A stretch of 12,404 nt of DNA from an uncultured Odoribacter sp. (GCA_934725835.1 CAKVCR010000057.1:1-12404); one strand, 5' to 3'. Shown: positions 1 to 7,836, counted from the first letter of the stretch. Notes: generated by a model not told the origin, from the sequence alone. Numbers and translations are program-made.

Positions 1-1523
1 AGGCCATCGAAGCAGCAGGAGGCCTGGACATTCAGATTTTAGGAATCGGACGAACCGGACATATCGGCTTCAACGAACCGGGCTCCACCCTTTCGTCATC
101 AACCCGCATGGTCTACCTGAATGATTTGACTATCAAGGATGCAGCAGGAGATTTCGGCGGAAGAGACAAAGTGCCTGCCCGCGCCATCACTATGGGCGTA
201 GGCACTATCATGAAAGCACGCAAAATCATACTGATGGCCTGGGGAGAGAAAAAAGCTTCCATTATCAAAGCGACAGTTGAAGGAAGCGTATCGGATTCTG
301 TGCCGGCAACGTTCTTGCAATTACACCCCAATGTGCAATTTGTCATCGATGAAAAAGCCGCAGAAGATTTGACTCGGGCTAATTTGCCATGGCTGGTCAG
401 CAAAGTCGAATGGAACGACAAGCTCATCCGCAAAGCCGTCATCTGGTTGTGCCAGAAAGTAGGGAAACCTATCTTGAAAGTGGAAAACAAAGACTACCTC
501 GAAAACGGCATGACAGACCTAATCAAGACTTTCGGCTCTGCCAACAAGGTCAATATACAAGTGTTCAACGATTTGCAACACACTATCACCGGATGGCCCG
601 GAGGCAAGCCCAATGCAGACGACTCTACCCGTCCGGAACGCGCCACACCATATCCTAAACGAGTGTTGATATTCAGTCCGCATCCGGACGATGATGTCAT
701 CTCTATGGGAGGAACCTTTGCCCGTCTGGTAGAGCAGGGACATGAAGTGCATGTTGCCTACCAAACATCCGGCAGCATCGCTGTATTGGACGACTATCTA
801 TATCAGCAGATGGATATTGCCTGTAATTTCACCCAATTGGGTGGAGGGGACACTCAAAAGATGGAAGATGTATTCGCACAAATAAAAGAGGACATCTTAT
901 CCAAACAAGACGGGAAAGCAGAAGCTTCCAATTTATTAAAATACAAGGCTGCCTTACGCCGCGCAGAAGCTCGTGCAGCAGACCGTTATCTGGGAGTACC
1001 GGAAGAAAGGGTGCACTTTCTGAACCTTCCGTTTTATGAAACCGGCACGGTGAAAAAGAATCCGTTGAGCCAAACAGATGTTGACATCATTGTGAAATTA
1101 TTACGCGAAGTGCAACCACACCAGATTTACGCAGCAGGAGACCTTGCCGATCCTCACGGCACCCATGGAGTGTGCCTGGATGCTATCCTGAGGGCATACA
1201 ATATAGTCGATGAGGACGAGTGGTTCAAGAAGTGTAATACATGGTGGTATCGCGGAGCATGGATGGAATGGGAAATTGAAAAAGTTGACATGGCAGTTCC
1301 TATCAGTCCGGCGGAATTGGCCATTAAACGCAAATCCATCTACCGACACGGCTCTCAAAACAACGGACCGGCCTTCCCGGGCGATGACCCTCGAGAATTC
1401 TGGCAGAGAGCGGAGGACCGCAACAGAAACACTGCCGACATATACAACCGTCTGGGCATGGCAGAATATGAGGCAATGGAGGTATTCGCCAAATACATAC
1501 ACAAGCATGGAGATACTCTTTAA
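1..1523 (+). CDS. Glucosamine-6-phosphate deaminase-like / PIG-L (LmbE) deacetylase fusion protein, 5'-truncated by window edge
   Basis: The frame is open from position 3, giving about 506 residues; the N-terminus lies outside the window. The first ~135 residues match the C-terminal half of the NagB isomerase/deaminase fold: GIGRTGHIGFNEP at 42-80, then VPARAITMGVGT and LQLHPNV. After a linker, a PIG-L/LmbE zinc-dependent N-deacetylase domain follows, with the HPDDD metal motif at 681-695 and DPHGTH at 1149-1166. NagB converts glucosamine-6-phosphate to fructose-6-phosphate plus ammonia, and PIG-L enzymes remove N-acetyl groups from GlcNAc derivatives. One chain could therefore deacetylate and then deaminate an amino sugar; this is inference. 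The residue equivalent to E. coli NagB Asp141 is Thr (54-56), while the His (60-62) and Glu (75-77) that follow are kept, so the substrate or activity may differ from true NagB. Such long fusions are usual in Bacteroides and often annotated nagB. No signal peptide can be judged. The next gene starts 53 bp downstream in the same direction. Confidence 0.88.
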   Translation, partial: AIEAAGGLDIQILGIGRTGHIGFNEPGSTLSSSTRMVYLNDLTIKDAAGDFGGRDKVPARAITMGVGTIMKARKIILMAWGEKKASIIKATVEGSVSDSVPATFLQLHPNVQFVIDEKAAEDLTRANLPWLVSKVEWNDKLIRKAVIWLCQKVGKPILKVENKDYLENGMTDLIKTFGSANKVNIQVFNDLQHTITGWPGGKPNADDSTRPERATPYPKRVLIFSPHPDDDVISMGGTFARLVEQGHEVHVAYQTSGSIAVLDDYLYQQMDIACNFTQLGGGDTQKMEDVFAQIKEDILSKQDGKAEASNLLKYKAALRRAEARAADRYLGVPEERVHFLNLPFYETGTVKKNPLSQTDVDIIVKLLREVQPHQIYAAGDLADPHGTHGVCLDAILRAYNIVDEDEWFKKCNTWWYRGAWMEWEIEKVDMAVPISPAELAIKRKSIYRHGSQNNGPAFPGDDPREFWQRAEDRNRNTADIYNRLGMAEYEAMEVFAKYIHKHGDTL

Positions 1524-1576
1524 CAGGAGTATCCCTATCTATACAGGGACTATTAAACAATATAAAAGGAAGATAT

Positions 1577-2467
1577 ATGAAAAAGAAGACAACACTGTTG
1601 GTCATGGCTGCAGGGATGGGCTCAAGATTTGGCAGTTTGAAACAAATCACCCCACTCGGACCTCATCAAAAAGCATTATTACACTATACGATATATGATG
1701 CTGTACATGCAGGCTTTGATAAGATTGTTTTTGTTATCAGAGAAAGTTTTGCAAAAGAATTTATTGATTTTGTCGGCAAATATTCAGAAAGGCTGGTCGA
1801 AACCAAATATTGCTATCAAAGCATGGACCGCCTGCCGGGCGGAATGCCACCCATAGAAAGAGAAAAGCCCTGGGGAACAGCCCATGCCATCTGGAGCGCC
1901 AAAGATGAAATAAACGAACCGTTTGCGGCACTGAATGCAGATGATTTTTATGGAAGCGATGCTTTTATAAAAGCCCACGACTTTTTGGCAAACGAAGCAA
2001 ACGACCAGGAGTATGGATTAGTAGGCTACCGCTTGGCATCTACGCTTTCTGAAAACGGGACCGTATCAAGAGGCGTCTGTGAATCAGATTCGAACGGTCA
2101 CCTTACAACCGTAACGGAACGCACCAAGATTGCAGCACAAGCAGACGGAACAATCAAAGACGAAGAGAGCGGCGTAATATTGCAACCCAATGATTTGGTA
2201 TCCATGAACTTTTGGGCTTTTACTCCAAATATTTTCAAGGAGATAGAAAAACAATTTATAGAATTTTATCCCGCAAACAAGGATAATTTAAAATCGGAGT
2301 TCTATATCCCCAAAGTTGTTGACCAGGCATTAAAATCGGGTGTCGCTAAAGTGAAGGTGTTAAAAACCGATGCCAAATGGTTTGGCGTGACTTATAAAGA
2401 AGATACTCCGGGAGTAAATGCCGCACTCGAAGCATTCGATAAAGAAGGTAAATACAAGGATTTATAA
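1577..2467 (+). CDS. Nucleotidyltransferase family protein (NDP-sugar pyrophosphorylase-like)
   Basis: This is a 296-residue cytoplasmic protein with a Rossmann-like sugar-phosphate nucleotidyltransferase fold. The N-terminal nucleotide-binding loop AAGMGSRFGSLKQ (residues ~11-23) fits the GxGxRxxxxxK signature of enzymes that join an NTP and a sugar 1-phosphate. NADDFYG (~118-124) is the usual Mg2+-binding aspartate strand. No left-handed beta-helix acyltransferase tail is present. The ATG at 1577 is preceded by AAGGA about 6 bases upstream, a good ribosome binding site, and the MKKKTTLLVMAAG start fits the first beta strand. It lies 53 bp after the NagB/PIG-L fusion with no obvious terminator between, so the two are probably co-transcribed. 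A role in activating an amino sugar or a related sugar phosphate is plausible, but the sugar and nucleotide cannot be read from the sequence. A terminator hairpin follows directly. Confidence 0.85.
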   Translation: MKKKTTLLVMAAGMGSRFGSLKQITPLGPHQKALLHYTIYDAVHAGFDKIVFVIRESFAKEFIDFVGKYSERLVETKYCYQSMDRLPGGMPPIEREKPWGTAHAIWSAKDEINEPFAALNADDFYGSDAFIKAHDFLANEANDQEYGLVGYRLASTLSENGTVSRGVCESDSNGHLTTVTERTKIAAQADGTIKDEESGVILQPNDLVSMNFWAFTPNIFKEIEKQFIEFYPANKDNLKSEFYIPKVVDQALKSGVAKVKVLKTDAKWFGVTYKEDTPGVNAALEAFDKEGKYKDL

Positions 2468-2473
2468 AACAGG

Positions 2474-2503
2474 AAGCGACTCAAAATTTTTGAGTCGCTT
2501 TCT
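2474..2503. terminator. Hairpin terminator between convergent genes
   Basis: A perfect inverted repeat pairs 2474-2486 (AAGCGACTCAAAA) with 2488-2500 (TTTTGAGTCGCTT). The GC-containing core is 9 bp, AAGCGACTC/GAGTCGCTT. It starts 6 bp after the nucleotidyltransferase stop and is followed on the plus strand by a short T-rich run (TTTCTT). It ends 10 bp before the stop of the convergent HMA gene. On the minus strand the downstream sequence, CCTGTTTTAT, is also T-rich, so it may serve both genes. Confidence 0.8.
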
Positions 2504-2510
2504 TGCTATG

Positions 2511-2861
2511 CTATTTTTCACCACATTTCTTGTCGCCACAACAAGACCCGGTCTTCTTTTCAGGGATGGTATTCAAAGTCCCTTTCACTTGAATGTTTAA
2601 TTTTTCAATAGCCTTCTTCAAATTCTCTTCGCTATTCTTATCTTCACGGAAAGTAATCGTAATTGTCTGGGTTTCCATATCTACCTTCAAATCTTTCACG
2701 CCTTTTTCAAAAGGTATGTTTTTCTCGACTTTGGCGACACAAGACTTACAATGAAGGTTGGCACTGAATATTACTGTCTTTTCACCTTTCTTTTCTGCAT
2801 TGGCAGAAACTGCAGCAATCAACATGATTGCCATCATCAATACAAAGCGGATTGTTCTCAT
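2511..2861 (-). CDS. Secreted heavy-metal-associated (HMA) domain protein
   Basis: This is a 116-residue protein from the ATG at 2861. An in-frame ATG exists 10 codons upstream, but only the 2861 start puts the hydrophobic signal peptide (residues ~1-22, ending AVSANA) at the N-terminus. The mature part is one HMA/ferredoxin-like domain: a beta strand, then NLHCKSCVAKVEK with the metal-binding CxxC at C38 and C41, a helix, DLKVDMETQTITITF, and a second helix. The usual GMxCxxC loop reads NLHCKSC here. The C-terminal tail carries three more cysteines (C107, C108, C113) as GSCCGDKKC. HMA domains bind Cu(I), Hg(II) or Zn(II) and pass the ion to a partner; this one would act in the periplasm or be lipid-free at the envelope. 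It lies 51 bp after a TonB-dependent receptor in the same direction, which suggests a shared metal role. The metal itself is not determined. Confidence 0.85.
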   Translation of the reverse strand: MRTIRFVLMMAIMLIAAVSANAEKKGEKTVIFSANLHCKSCVAKVEKNIPFEKGVKDLKVDMETQTITITFREDKNSEENLKKAIEKLNIQVKGTLNTIPEKKTGSCCGDKKCGEK

Positions 2862-2912
2862 TGTTTTTCGTTTTATTGTATTTATAATCAAAATAATGAA
2901 TTAGCTATAACA

Positions 2913-5189
2913 TTAATCTCTATCTATCGCAAAGCGTACTCCTACATAAAATTTACGACCATGTACAGGTCCCCATATTTTAGAAGAATCAAAACTGCTG
3001 CTCCAAGGTTTATCTGCACCCAAAATCGGATTCTTCTGAGTAAAATCACCGATATTCTCACAACCTACATATATACTCCACTTGCGGAAAAATTTTGTAA
3101 CCTGGGCATTCATCACCGTGAAGGTATCAAACCCGTCTTTCTGCTGCTCCAAGGGGATTGCGAGATTCAAAGGAATTCGGCCGGGACCATTAAACTGTGC
3201 TGTAAAATCAAACTGCCATTTCTTCATGTTCGTATAATAAGACAAATTCAGCAATCCTTTGAATTTACTCTGTAAAGCAGCTCTTTTTAATTCGCCTCCG
3301 ATTGTACTCTTCACATCATTGTAACGGAAAGCTCCGGTTACATCAAAACGGGGTATCAATTCATACTTCACTTCCACTTGATAACAATTGGAATAGGAAT
3401 CACCTACAAGATTGTAAAAATTGACTTTACCCACCTCAGACTCGTTGTCAACAACGACCTGATTGGTGAAATCTGTGCGATAGTAATCCAAATTGATATT
3501 CAACATTCTATCGAAAAGAATGAATTTTCTATTTAACTGTACCCCAAAGTTCCAGGCTTCTTCCATTTTCAAACGGTCTAACTCTTCCGGATGTTCGACC
3601 AATAATTTATTGTTCACATATACAGAATTAGTTGATGCCAAAAGATAACTATTATCTGCCAATATATTGGCTGTACGCCCACCATGTCCCGCTGAAAATT
3701 TCAACATCGTAAAGTCGTCCGGAGCATAAGCAATATGTAATCTTGGAGTTACAAATCCTCCAAACAAATTATGATAGTCATAACGCAAACCTGCCATCAC
3801 GGTCAGTTTTTCCCAAAATGCACCGGTATACTGGAAAAATGCTCCCACGACCCGCTCTGTGCGAAGGAAATCAGTACGCATTGTCGGTTTGAGCGACGCA
3901 ATATCAAAATCATTGAACGATTCGTCAAAACGGTCAAAATTAAACGTTACGCCGGCAGAATATTTTTGATTTTCATTGTTGCCAAAAATGGATTGAAATA
4001 TATAGTTGGCAAAAACGGTCTGCTGACGGGACTTATAATCTCGAGCTCCATAGTATGAATCCAAATCATGGTCTGTGTAATTAACAATCCATGCCATACT
4101 GGTGTTTTCAAATTGCGGCATCAAATATCCCAATTTAACGAAACCTTCATATCGGCGAGAATCTATCCCTATCCCATAAAGTTTGTCAACACCATATTCT
4201 CCCCGCATGCTTTTCATGAAGCCTTTTTGTCCCCCAAGGCGAGTTTCATCAAGAAACTTCCCTCCGAACTGCAAATTCCACTTATCTGTCTTATATGCCC
4301 AACGATTCATCAAATTATACTGCTTCTTTTCAGGCATATCCAAAAAGCCGTCATGATTGGCATCATGGTGCATTGTCAACCAATCCCCATGCACTAATAG
4401 TGCGGTGCTCCACTTATCATTCAACACAATACCGGTATTGGCATTGAACTCTATCATGCCTTCACTACTACCGTAACCATTCACAAATATCTTCTCACTT
4501 GTCGCAGGTTTTTTGTAATCGACACTAATCTGACCGGCAATCGCTTCGTAACCATTGATGACAGACCCTGCCCCTTTGGATACAGAAATCGCACTCATCC
4601 AAGGACCCGGGACATAATTCAAGCCGTAAAGAGAAGAAATGCCTCGAAAATTAGGCATATTTTCTGTCATCATCTGCACATATTTGCCGGTAAGTCCCAA
4701 TAATTGAATCTGTTTTGCCCCAGTCACCGCATCGGCATAAGCCACATCTACAGAAGCGTTGGTTGTAAAACTTTCACCCAAATTACAACACGCAGCCTTA
4801 CAAAGCTCCTCTCCCGTAATCACTTGCTCTATAATAGGTCCACGCGTACTCATGATTGTAGTATTTCCTCTCGTCATTACTTTCACCTCATCAAGCACTT
4901 CTCCCGAGTGTAATAATATTTCAATCTCTTCATCAGAAGCATTTACAGGAATAACCTCTGTCTGGAATCCTATAAAACTTACAACCAATTTACCTACTTT
5001 ATTCCACTTCAGTTCAAATCGACCATTCTCATCCGTTACTACACCTTTTGTTGTTCCTTCCCAAACAACATTCGCTCCAGGCAAACTGATTTTTTTACCT
5101 CCATTCTCTTCGACTACACGTCCCTTGATGCTTTGAGCCATGGTAGTGGTTACCATTGCCAACAAAGCCATTAAAAACAAACATTTCAT
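2913..5189 (-). CDS. TonB-dependent outer membrane receptor with carboxypeptidase-regulatory-like N-terminal domain
   Basis: This is a 758-residue protein from the ATG at 5189. Upstream in-frame codons to 5246 are possible but would bury the signal peptide (residues 1-18, cleavage after TTTMA). Residues ~20-92 form a carboxypeptidase-D-regulatory-like beta sandwich (GRVVEENGGKK, TKGVVTDENGRFEL), usual in Bacteroidetes receptors. A TonB-box-like LDEVKVM lies at 99-105. The plug domain (~110-228) contains CKAACC (C130, C134, C135) and ends in GSVINGYEAIAGQISVDYKK. The rest is a 22-strand-type beta barrel ending in aromatic-rich strands (YVGVRFAIDRD). A DANHDGFLD calcium-loop-like motif is at 276-284. 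Such receptors import large or scarce ligands using TonB/ExbBD energy. The flanking Cys/His-rich and HMA genes point to a metal or metal complex; that is inference. The receptor class is certain, the substrate is not. Confidence 0.93.
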   Translation of the reverse strand: MKCLFLMALLAMVTTTMAQSIKGRVVEENGGKKISLPGANVVWEGTTKGVVTDENGRFELKWNKVGKLVVSFIGFQTEVIPVNASDEEIEILLHSGEVLDEVKVMTRGNTTIMSTRGPIIEQVITGEELCKAACCNLGESFTTNASVDVAYADAVTGAKQIQLLGLTGKYVQMMTENMPNFRGISSLYGLNYVPGPWMSAISVSKGAGSVINGYEAIAGQISVDYKKPATSEKIFVNGYGSSEGMIEFNANTGIVLNDKWSTALLVHGDWLTMHHDANHDGFLDMPEKKQYNLMNRWAYKTDKWNLQFGGKFLDETRLGGQKGFMKSMRGEYGVDKLYGIGIDSRRYEGFVKLGYLMPQFENTSMAWIVNYTDHDLDSYYGARDYKSRQQTVFANYIFQSIFGNNENQKYSAGVTFNFDRFDESFNDFDIASLKPTMRTDFLRTERVVGAFFQYTGAFWEKLTVMAGLRYDYHNLFGGFVTPRLHIAYAPDDFTMLKFSAGHGGRTANILADNSYLLASTNSVYVNNKLLVEHPEELDRLKMEEAWNFGVQLNRKFILFDRMLNINLDYYRTDFTNQVVVDNESEVGKVNFYNLVGDSYSNCYQVEVKYELIPRFDVTGAFRYNDVKSTIGGELKRAALQSKFKGLLNLSYYTNMKKWQFDFTAQFNGPGRIPLNLAIPLEQQKDGFDTFTVMNAQVTKFFRKWSIYVGCENIGDFTQKNPILGADKPWSSSFDSSKIWGPVHGRKFYVGVRFAIDRD

Positions 5190-5291
5190 TTTTATTGCTA
5201 TATTCTTAAAAGTATATACGACATTATATGTGTCATCAAGACACAATACGCAAGACTACAGATAGAAAAAATCTACCCTATCAAAAATCAG

Positions 5292-5690
5292 CTAACAACG
5301 ATATGTGCACAAAAAAGAACAAGATGGCGGGTCATATAATGCCTTCATACCATCCGGTTCGACCGACTGATTCTGAAAATCAAATTTCAATGGAGAGCAT
5401 TCTATGACGAACAACAGAATGCAAGCAATATGCAATGTATGGAAACTGGATTCCACACGAGAAAAGTCTGTTACTTTATAAAAAGTATGATGGGAATGGG
5501 TATGACACTGCTTCCTTCCACAACAATCCTCACAACAAGGTTGCTCCTCTTCATCGGGCATTATCCTTACCTCTACGACACTATCCTTAGAATGACAGCA
5601 ATGCAAAAGTCGAACATTAACACCAATGAGAGCTATCCCCGTAATCAACAGGATTAAACAGTGGAATATTTTTATGCTCATTCTAATCAT
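5292..5690 (-). CDS. Small Cys/His-rich membrane-associated protein, function unknown
   Basis: I do not recognise this family with confidence. From the ATG at 5690 it has 132 residues, of which 13 are Cys and 9 His. A hydrophobic segment at ~8-27 (FHCLILLITGIALIGVNV) is a signal anchor or transmembrane helix, and a second lies at ~86-99. Between them are RLLHCCHSKD, an acidic stretch, and the clustered ligand motif CCEDCCGRKQCHTHSHH (~52-68), with a final SCSFLCTYRC. Such spacing suggests metal binding or disulfide bonds outside the cytoplasm. Possible starts are 5717, 5690 and 5681; the first would place the promoter -7 box inside the gene, so 5690 or 5681 is preferred. It precedes the TonB-dependent receptor by about 100 bp on the same strand, and the HMA gene follows that, so a shared metal function is inferred. 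It is a real gene because the composition, promoter and context agree. Confidence 0.6.
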   Translation of the reverse strand: MIRMSIKIFHCLILLITGIALIGVNVRLLHCCHSKDSVVEVRIMPDEEEQPCCEDCCGRKQCHTHSHHTFYKVTDFSRVESSFHTLHIACILLFVIECSPLKFDFQNQSVEPDGMKALYDPPSCSFLCTYRC

Positions 5691-5696
5691 ACAGGA

Positions 5697-5728
5697 CAAA
5701 TATACATGTTTTATCAATATGTCGTCAA
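5697..5728 (-). promoter_or_regulatory. Bacteroides-type promoter for the metal-related minus-strand unit
   Basis: On the minus strand TATATTTG (5704-5697) matches the Bacteroides -7 consensus TAnnTTTG exactly. TTG at 5728-5726 sits 21 bases upstream as a -33 element. Transcription would start about 6 bases after the -7 box, almost at the ATG at 5690, implying a leaderless or nearly leaderless message. No other strong element was seen in the roughly 100 bp gap before the receptor, so it may drive all three genes. Confidence 0.55.
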
Positions 5729-5797
5729 CGTATAGGATATCATTGACAAAAATTTAACAACATTCGAATTATATTCTACATGTATATGAGGAATGTT

Positions 5798-5827
5798 TTT
5801 GCATAACATAAAAAAATTGTATTTTCG
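5798..5827 (+). promoter_or_regulatory. Bacteroides-type promoter for the lipoprotein-lpxH operon
   Basis: TTTG at 5798-5801 is followed after 18 bases by TATTTTCG (5820-5827), which differs from the Bacteroides -7 consensus TAnnTTTG by one base. The predicted transcription start near 5833 would leave a leader of about 33 bases before the ATG at 5867. It is divergent from the promoter at 5697-5728. Confidence 0.5.
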
Positions 5828-5866
5828 TTGCTGAATTTATCGAACACCTAATACCGTTTTGAACAA

Positions 5867-7018
5867 ATGATAAAGACTATTATTTTTTCCGCAGCTATCG
5901 CGCTTCTATTAGCCTCTTGCAATAAAACCAATGTAAGCATCAGTGGCAATATCAAGGAAGCGGGCAAACAAAAAATCTATTTAGAACAACTGAATGTAGA
6001 CAATATTGTAGTTGTTGATTCTACTGAAAGTAATAAAAACGGAGAATTCAGATTCAAAACTTTTGTTGAACAACCTACATTTTTTAATGTAAAAGTCGGC
6101 CCTAAAGAAGCGATAACTTTTATCGCAGAAGCAGGCGAAGACATTGAGTTAAGCGGAACGCTTAAAGGCTTGAGTCAAAACTATTGGGTGGATGGTTCAG
6201 AAAATTCTCTTTGGATCAAGTTGCTGAACTTCCAACTAAACAACACTATCACCCAATTGGATTCTTTACGAGCAATCTATACAAACTTGACCGCAGAATG
6301 TGAGACTGAACGTCATGACATACTACAAGCTTGGGATTCCATCATCAATAAACAGATAACATTTTCGAAAGATTTTATCTTAAAACATGCCGTTTCTCCG
6401 GCATCATATTATGCTCTTTATCAAAAATTCGATAAAGACAATTTTATTCTAACCCCGGCAGAAGATTTACATTCTTTTAAAGTCGTGGCTTCATCATTAA
6501 AGGCGATGTATCCAGAATCACAATATACAAAAGCCATTTTAAAACATTTAGAACAGATTGCCAAAGGACTCCAAAACGAACGGATCAGACAACTTATCGC
6601 AAATTCTGAAAATACACTTCCAGAAATCAGTTTACCCAATACAAAACAGGATACAATTGCTTTAAGTTCGCTCAAAGGTAAATATATCGTATTAGATTTC
6701 AACCTTTTGGCAACAAAAGAAAGTAAAGCATATATTGATGAGATGAAGTCTGTGTACCAAAAATTCAAAAACAGAGGATTGCAAATCTATCAAGTGTGTC
6801 TTGATGAAAATCAGGCACTTTGGGAACGATTGGTTCAACAGCATGGTATTAATTGGGTGTGTGTCCGTGACCCACAAGGACTTAAAAGCCGCGCTGCACA
6901 AACTTGGAACATTCAAAATATTCCCGCCAATTATATCATAAATCCTAAATTTGAAATTGTTGGTAAGAATCTAACAGGAAGGCGCTTAGAAGAGCGTTTG
7001 AACGATTTGATGAAGTAA
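5867..7018 (+). CDS. DUF4369-type lipoprotein with thioredoxin-like domain lacking CxxC
   Basis: This is a 383-residue lipoprotein. Residues 1-18 form a signal peptide with lipobox LASC, so Cys18 would be lipidated and the protein held in the envelope. Residues ~22-110 (VSISGNIKEAGKQKIYLEQL, NGEFRFKTFV) resemble the DUF4369 beta domain, which precedes AhpC/TSA or TlpA-like thioredoxin domains in Bacteroidetes. A mostly helical middle part follows. Residues ~250-383 form a thioredoxin-like domain: ISLPNTKQDTIALSSLKGKY, then VLDF, and later IPANYIINPKFEIVG with the usual cis-proline position. Where relatives carry WCxxC after VLDF, this protein reads ATKES, with Thr283 and Ser286 in place of the two cysteines, so it probably cannot do dithiol exchange. 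It could be a binding or structural member of the family. The lpxH start follows the stop by only 3 bases, indicating an operon. Confidence 0.85.
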   Translation: MIKTIIFSAAIALLLASCNKTNVSISGNIKEAGKQKIYLEQLNVDNIVVVDSTESNKNGEFRFKTFVEQPTFFNVKVGPKEAITFIAEAGEDIELSGTLKGLSQNYWVDGSENSLWIKLLNFQLNNTITQLDSLRAIYTNLTAECETERHDILQAWDSIINKQITFSKDFILKHAVSPASYYALYQKFDKDNFILTPAEDLHSFKVVASSLKAMYPESQYTKAILKHLEQIAKGLQNERIRQLIANSENTLPEISLPNTKQDTIALSSLKGKYIVLDFNLLATKESKAYIDEMKSVYQKFKNRGLQIYQVCLDENQALWERLVQQHGINWVCVRDPQGLKSRAAQTWNIQNIPANYIINPKFEIVGKNLTGRRLEERLNDLMK

Positions 7019-7021
7019 AAC

Positions 7022-7822
7022 GTGAGCAATAGAAATTTAATCATTCCAACTCAGGAAAATATATTATCGCTTCCAATCGGAAAGAAAGTATACTTTCTTT
7101 CCGATGTGCATTTGGGTGCTTCCATTCTAAAAAACAATAAAGAAAGGGAACAGCGTCTGGTCATGTGGCTTGAGGAAATACGTTCAGACTGTGGAGCACT
7201 CTTTCTATTGGGTGATATTTTTGATTTTTGGTTTGAATACAGATATGCAGTTCCTAAAGGACATATCCGCTTCTTAGCAAAAATATGCGAATTTACAGAC
7301 TTAGGGATTCCTGTGCATTTTTTTACAGGGAATCATGATGTTTGGGCTTTTGATTATCTGACAAAAGAATGCGGAGTCGTACTACACACTCACAATCAGG
7401 CATTTCAAATATGCGACAAACATTTCTTAATCGGTCATGGAGACGCTTTAAATCCTAAAGATAAAGGATACTTATTCCTATACAGAATCTTTCACAACCG
7501 CTTCCTTCAGCGCTGCTTCCGATGGGTACACCCAGACTTAGGAATAGCATTAGCACATAAATGGTCGTCTCACTCACGCTTAGGTAATGGTAAAATTGAA
7601 GCTGATTTATATCGAGGAGAAGAACAAGAAGAAATAGTCCGTTTTTGCAGGCAAACGCTTCAACAAAAACATTTCGACTACTTTATTTTTGGGCATCGAC
7701 ATCTACCCATAGATTTATCTCTTAGTCCCCAAACTAAATACATTAATACCGGAGACTGGATTTCTTATTACACTTATGCTACATTTGATGGTAGGCAGGT
7801 GTTTTTAAAATCATGCCAATAA
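7022..7822 (+). CDS. lpxH: UDP-2,3-diacylglucosamine diphosphatase (LpxH)
   Basis: This 266-residue calcineurin-like metallophosphoesterase hydrolyses UDP-2,3-diacylglucosamine to lipid X and UMP, the fourth step of lipid A synthesis, at the inner face of the cytoplasmic membrane. The metal-ligand motifs appear in order: SDVHLG (D28, H30), GDIFDFW (D65), GNHD (N104, H105), GHGD (H139) and GHRH (H225, H227). All the dinuclear-site residues of the family are kept. The length is a little above the ~240 residues of E. coli LpxH, mainly from an N-terminal extension of about 20 residues. The only suitable start is GTG at 7022, 3 bases after the previous stop, so translation is probably coupled to the lipoprotein gene upstream. 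Some related phosphoesterases share these motifs, but the order, length and GDIFDFW signature favour LpxH. Confidence 0.85.
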   Translation: MSNRNLIIPTQENILSLPIGKKVYFLSDVHLGASILKNNKEREQRLVMWLEEIRSDCGALFLLGDIFDFWFEYRYAVPKGHIRFLAKICEFTDLGIPVHFFTGNHDVWAFDYLTKECGVVLHTHNQAFQICDKHFLIGHGDALNPKDKGYLFLYRIFHNRFLQRCFRWVHPDLGIALAHKWSSHSRLGNGKIEADLYRGEEQEEIVRFCRQTLQQKHFDYFIFGHRHLPIDLSLSPQTKYINTGDWISYYTYATFDGRQVFLKSCQ

Positions 7823-7836
7823 TCACAATATTTACA

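Noticed and set aside
1525..1556. Short inverted repeat TCCCT/AGGGA between the NagB/PIG-L fusion and the nucleotidyltransferase
   Set aside because: The stem is only 5 bp and no T-run follows, so it is not a terminator; the genes are probably co-transcribed.
5190..5291. Searched for a promoter or terminator between the Cys/His-rich gene and the TonB receptor
   Set aside because: Only a 5-bp GATAG/CTATC repeat and poor -7 matches are present; the in-frame extension of the receptor to 5246 would displace its signal peptide.
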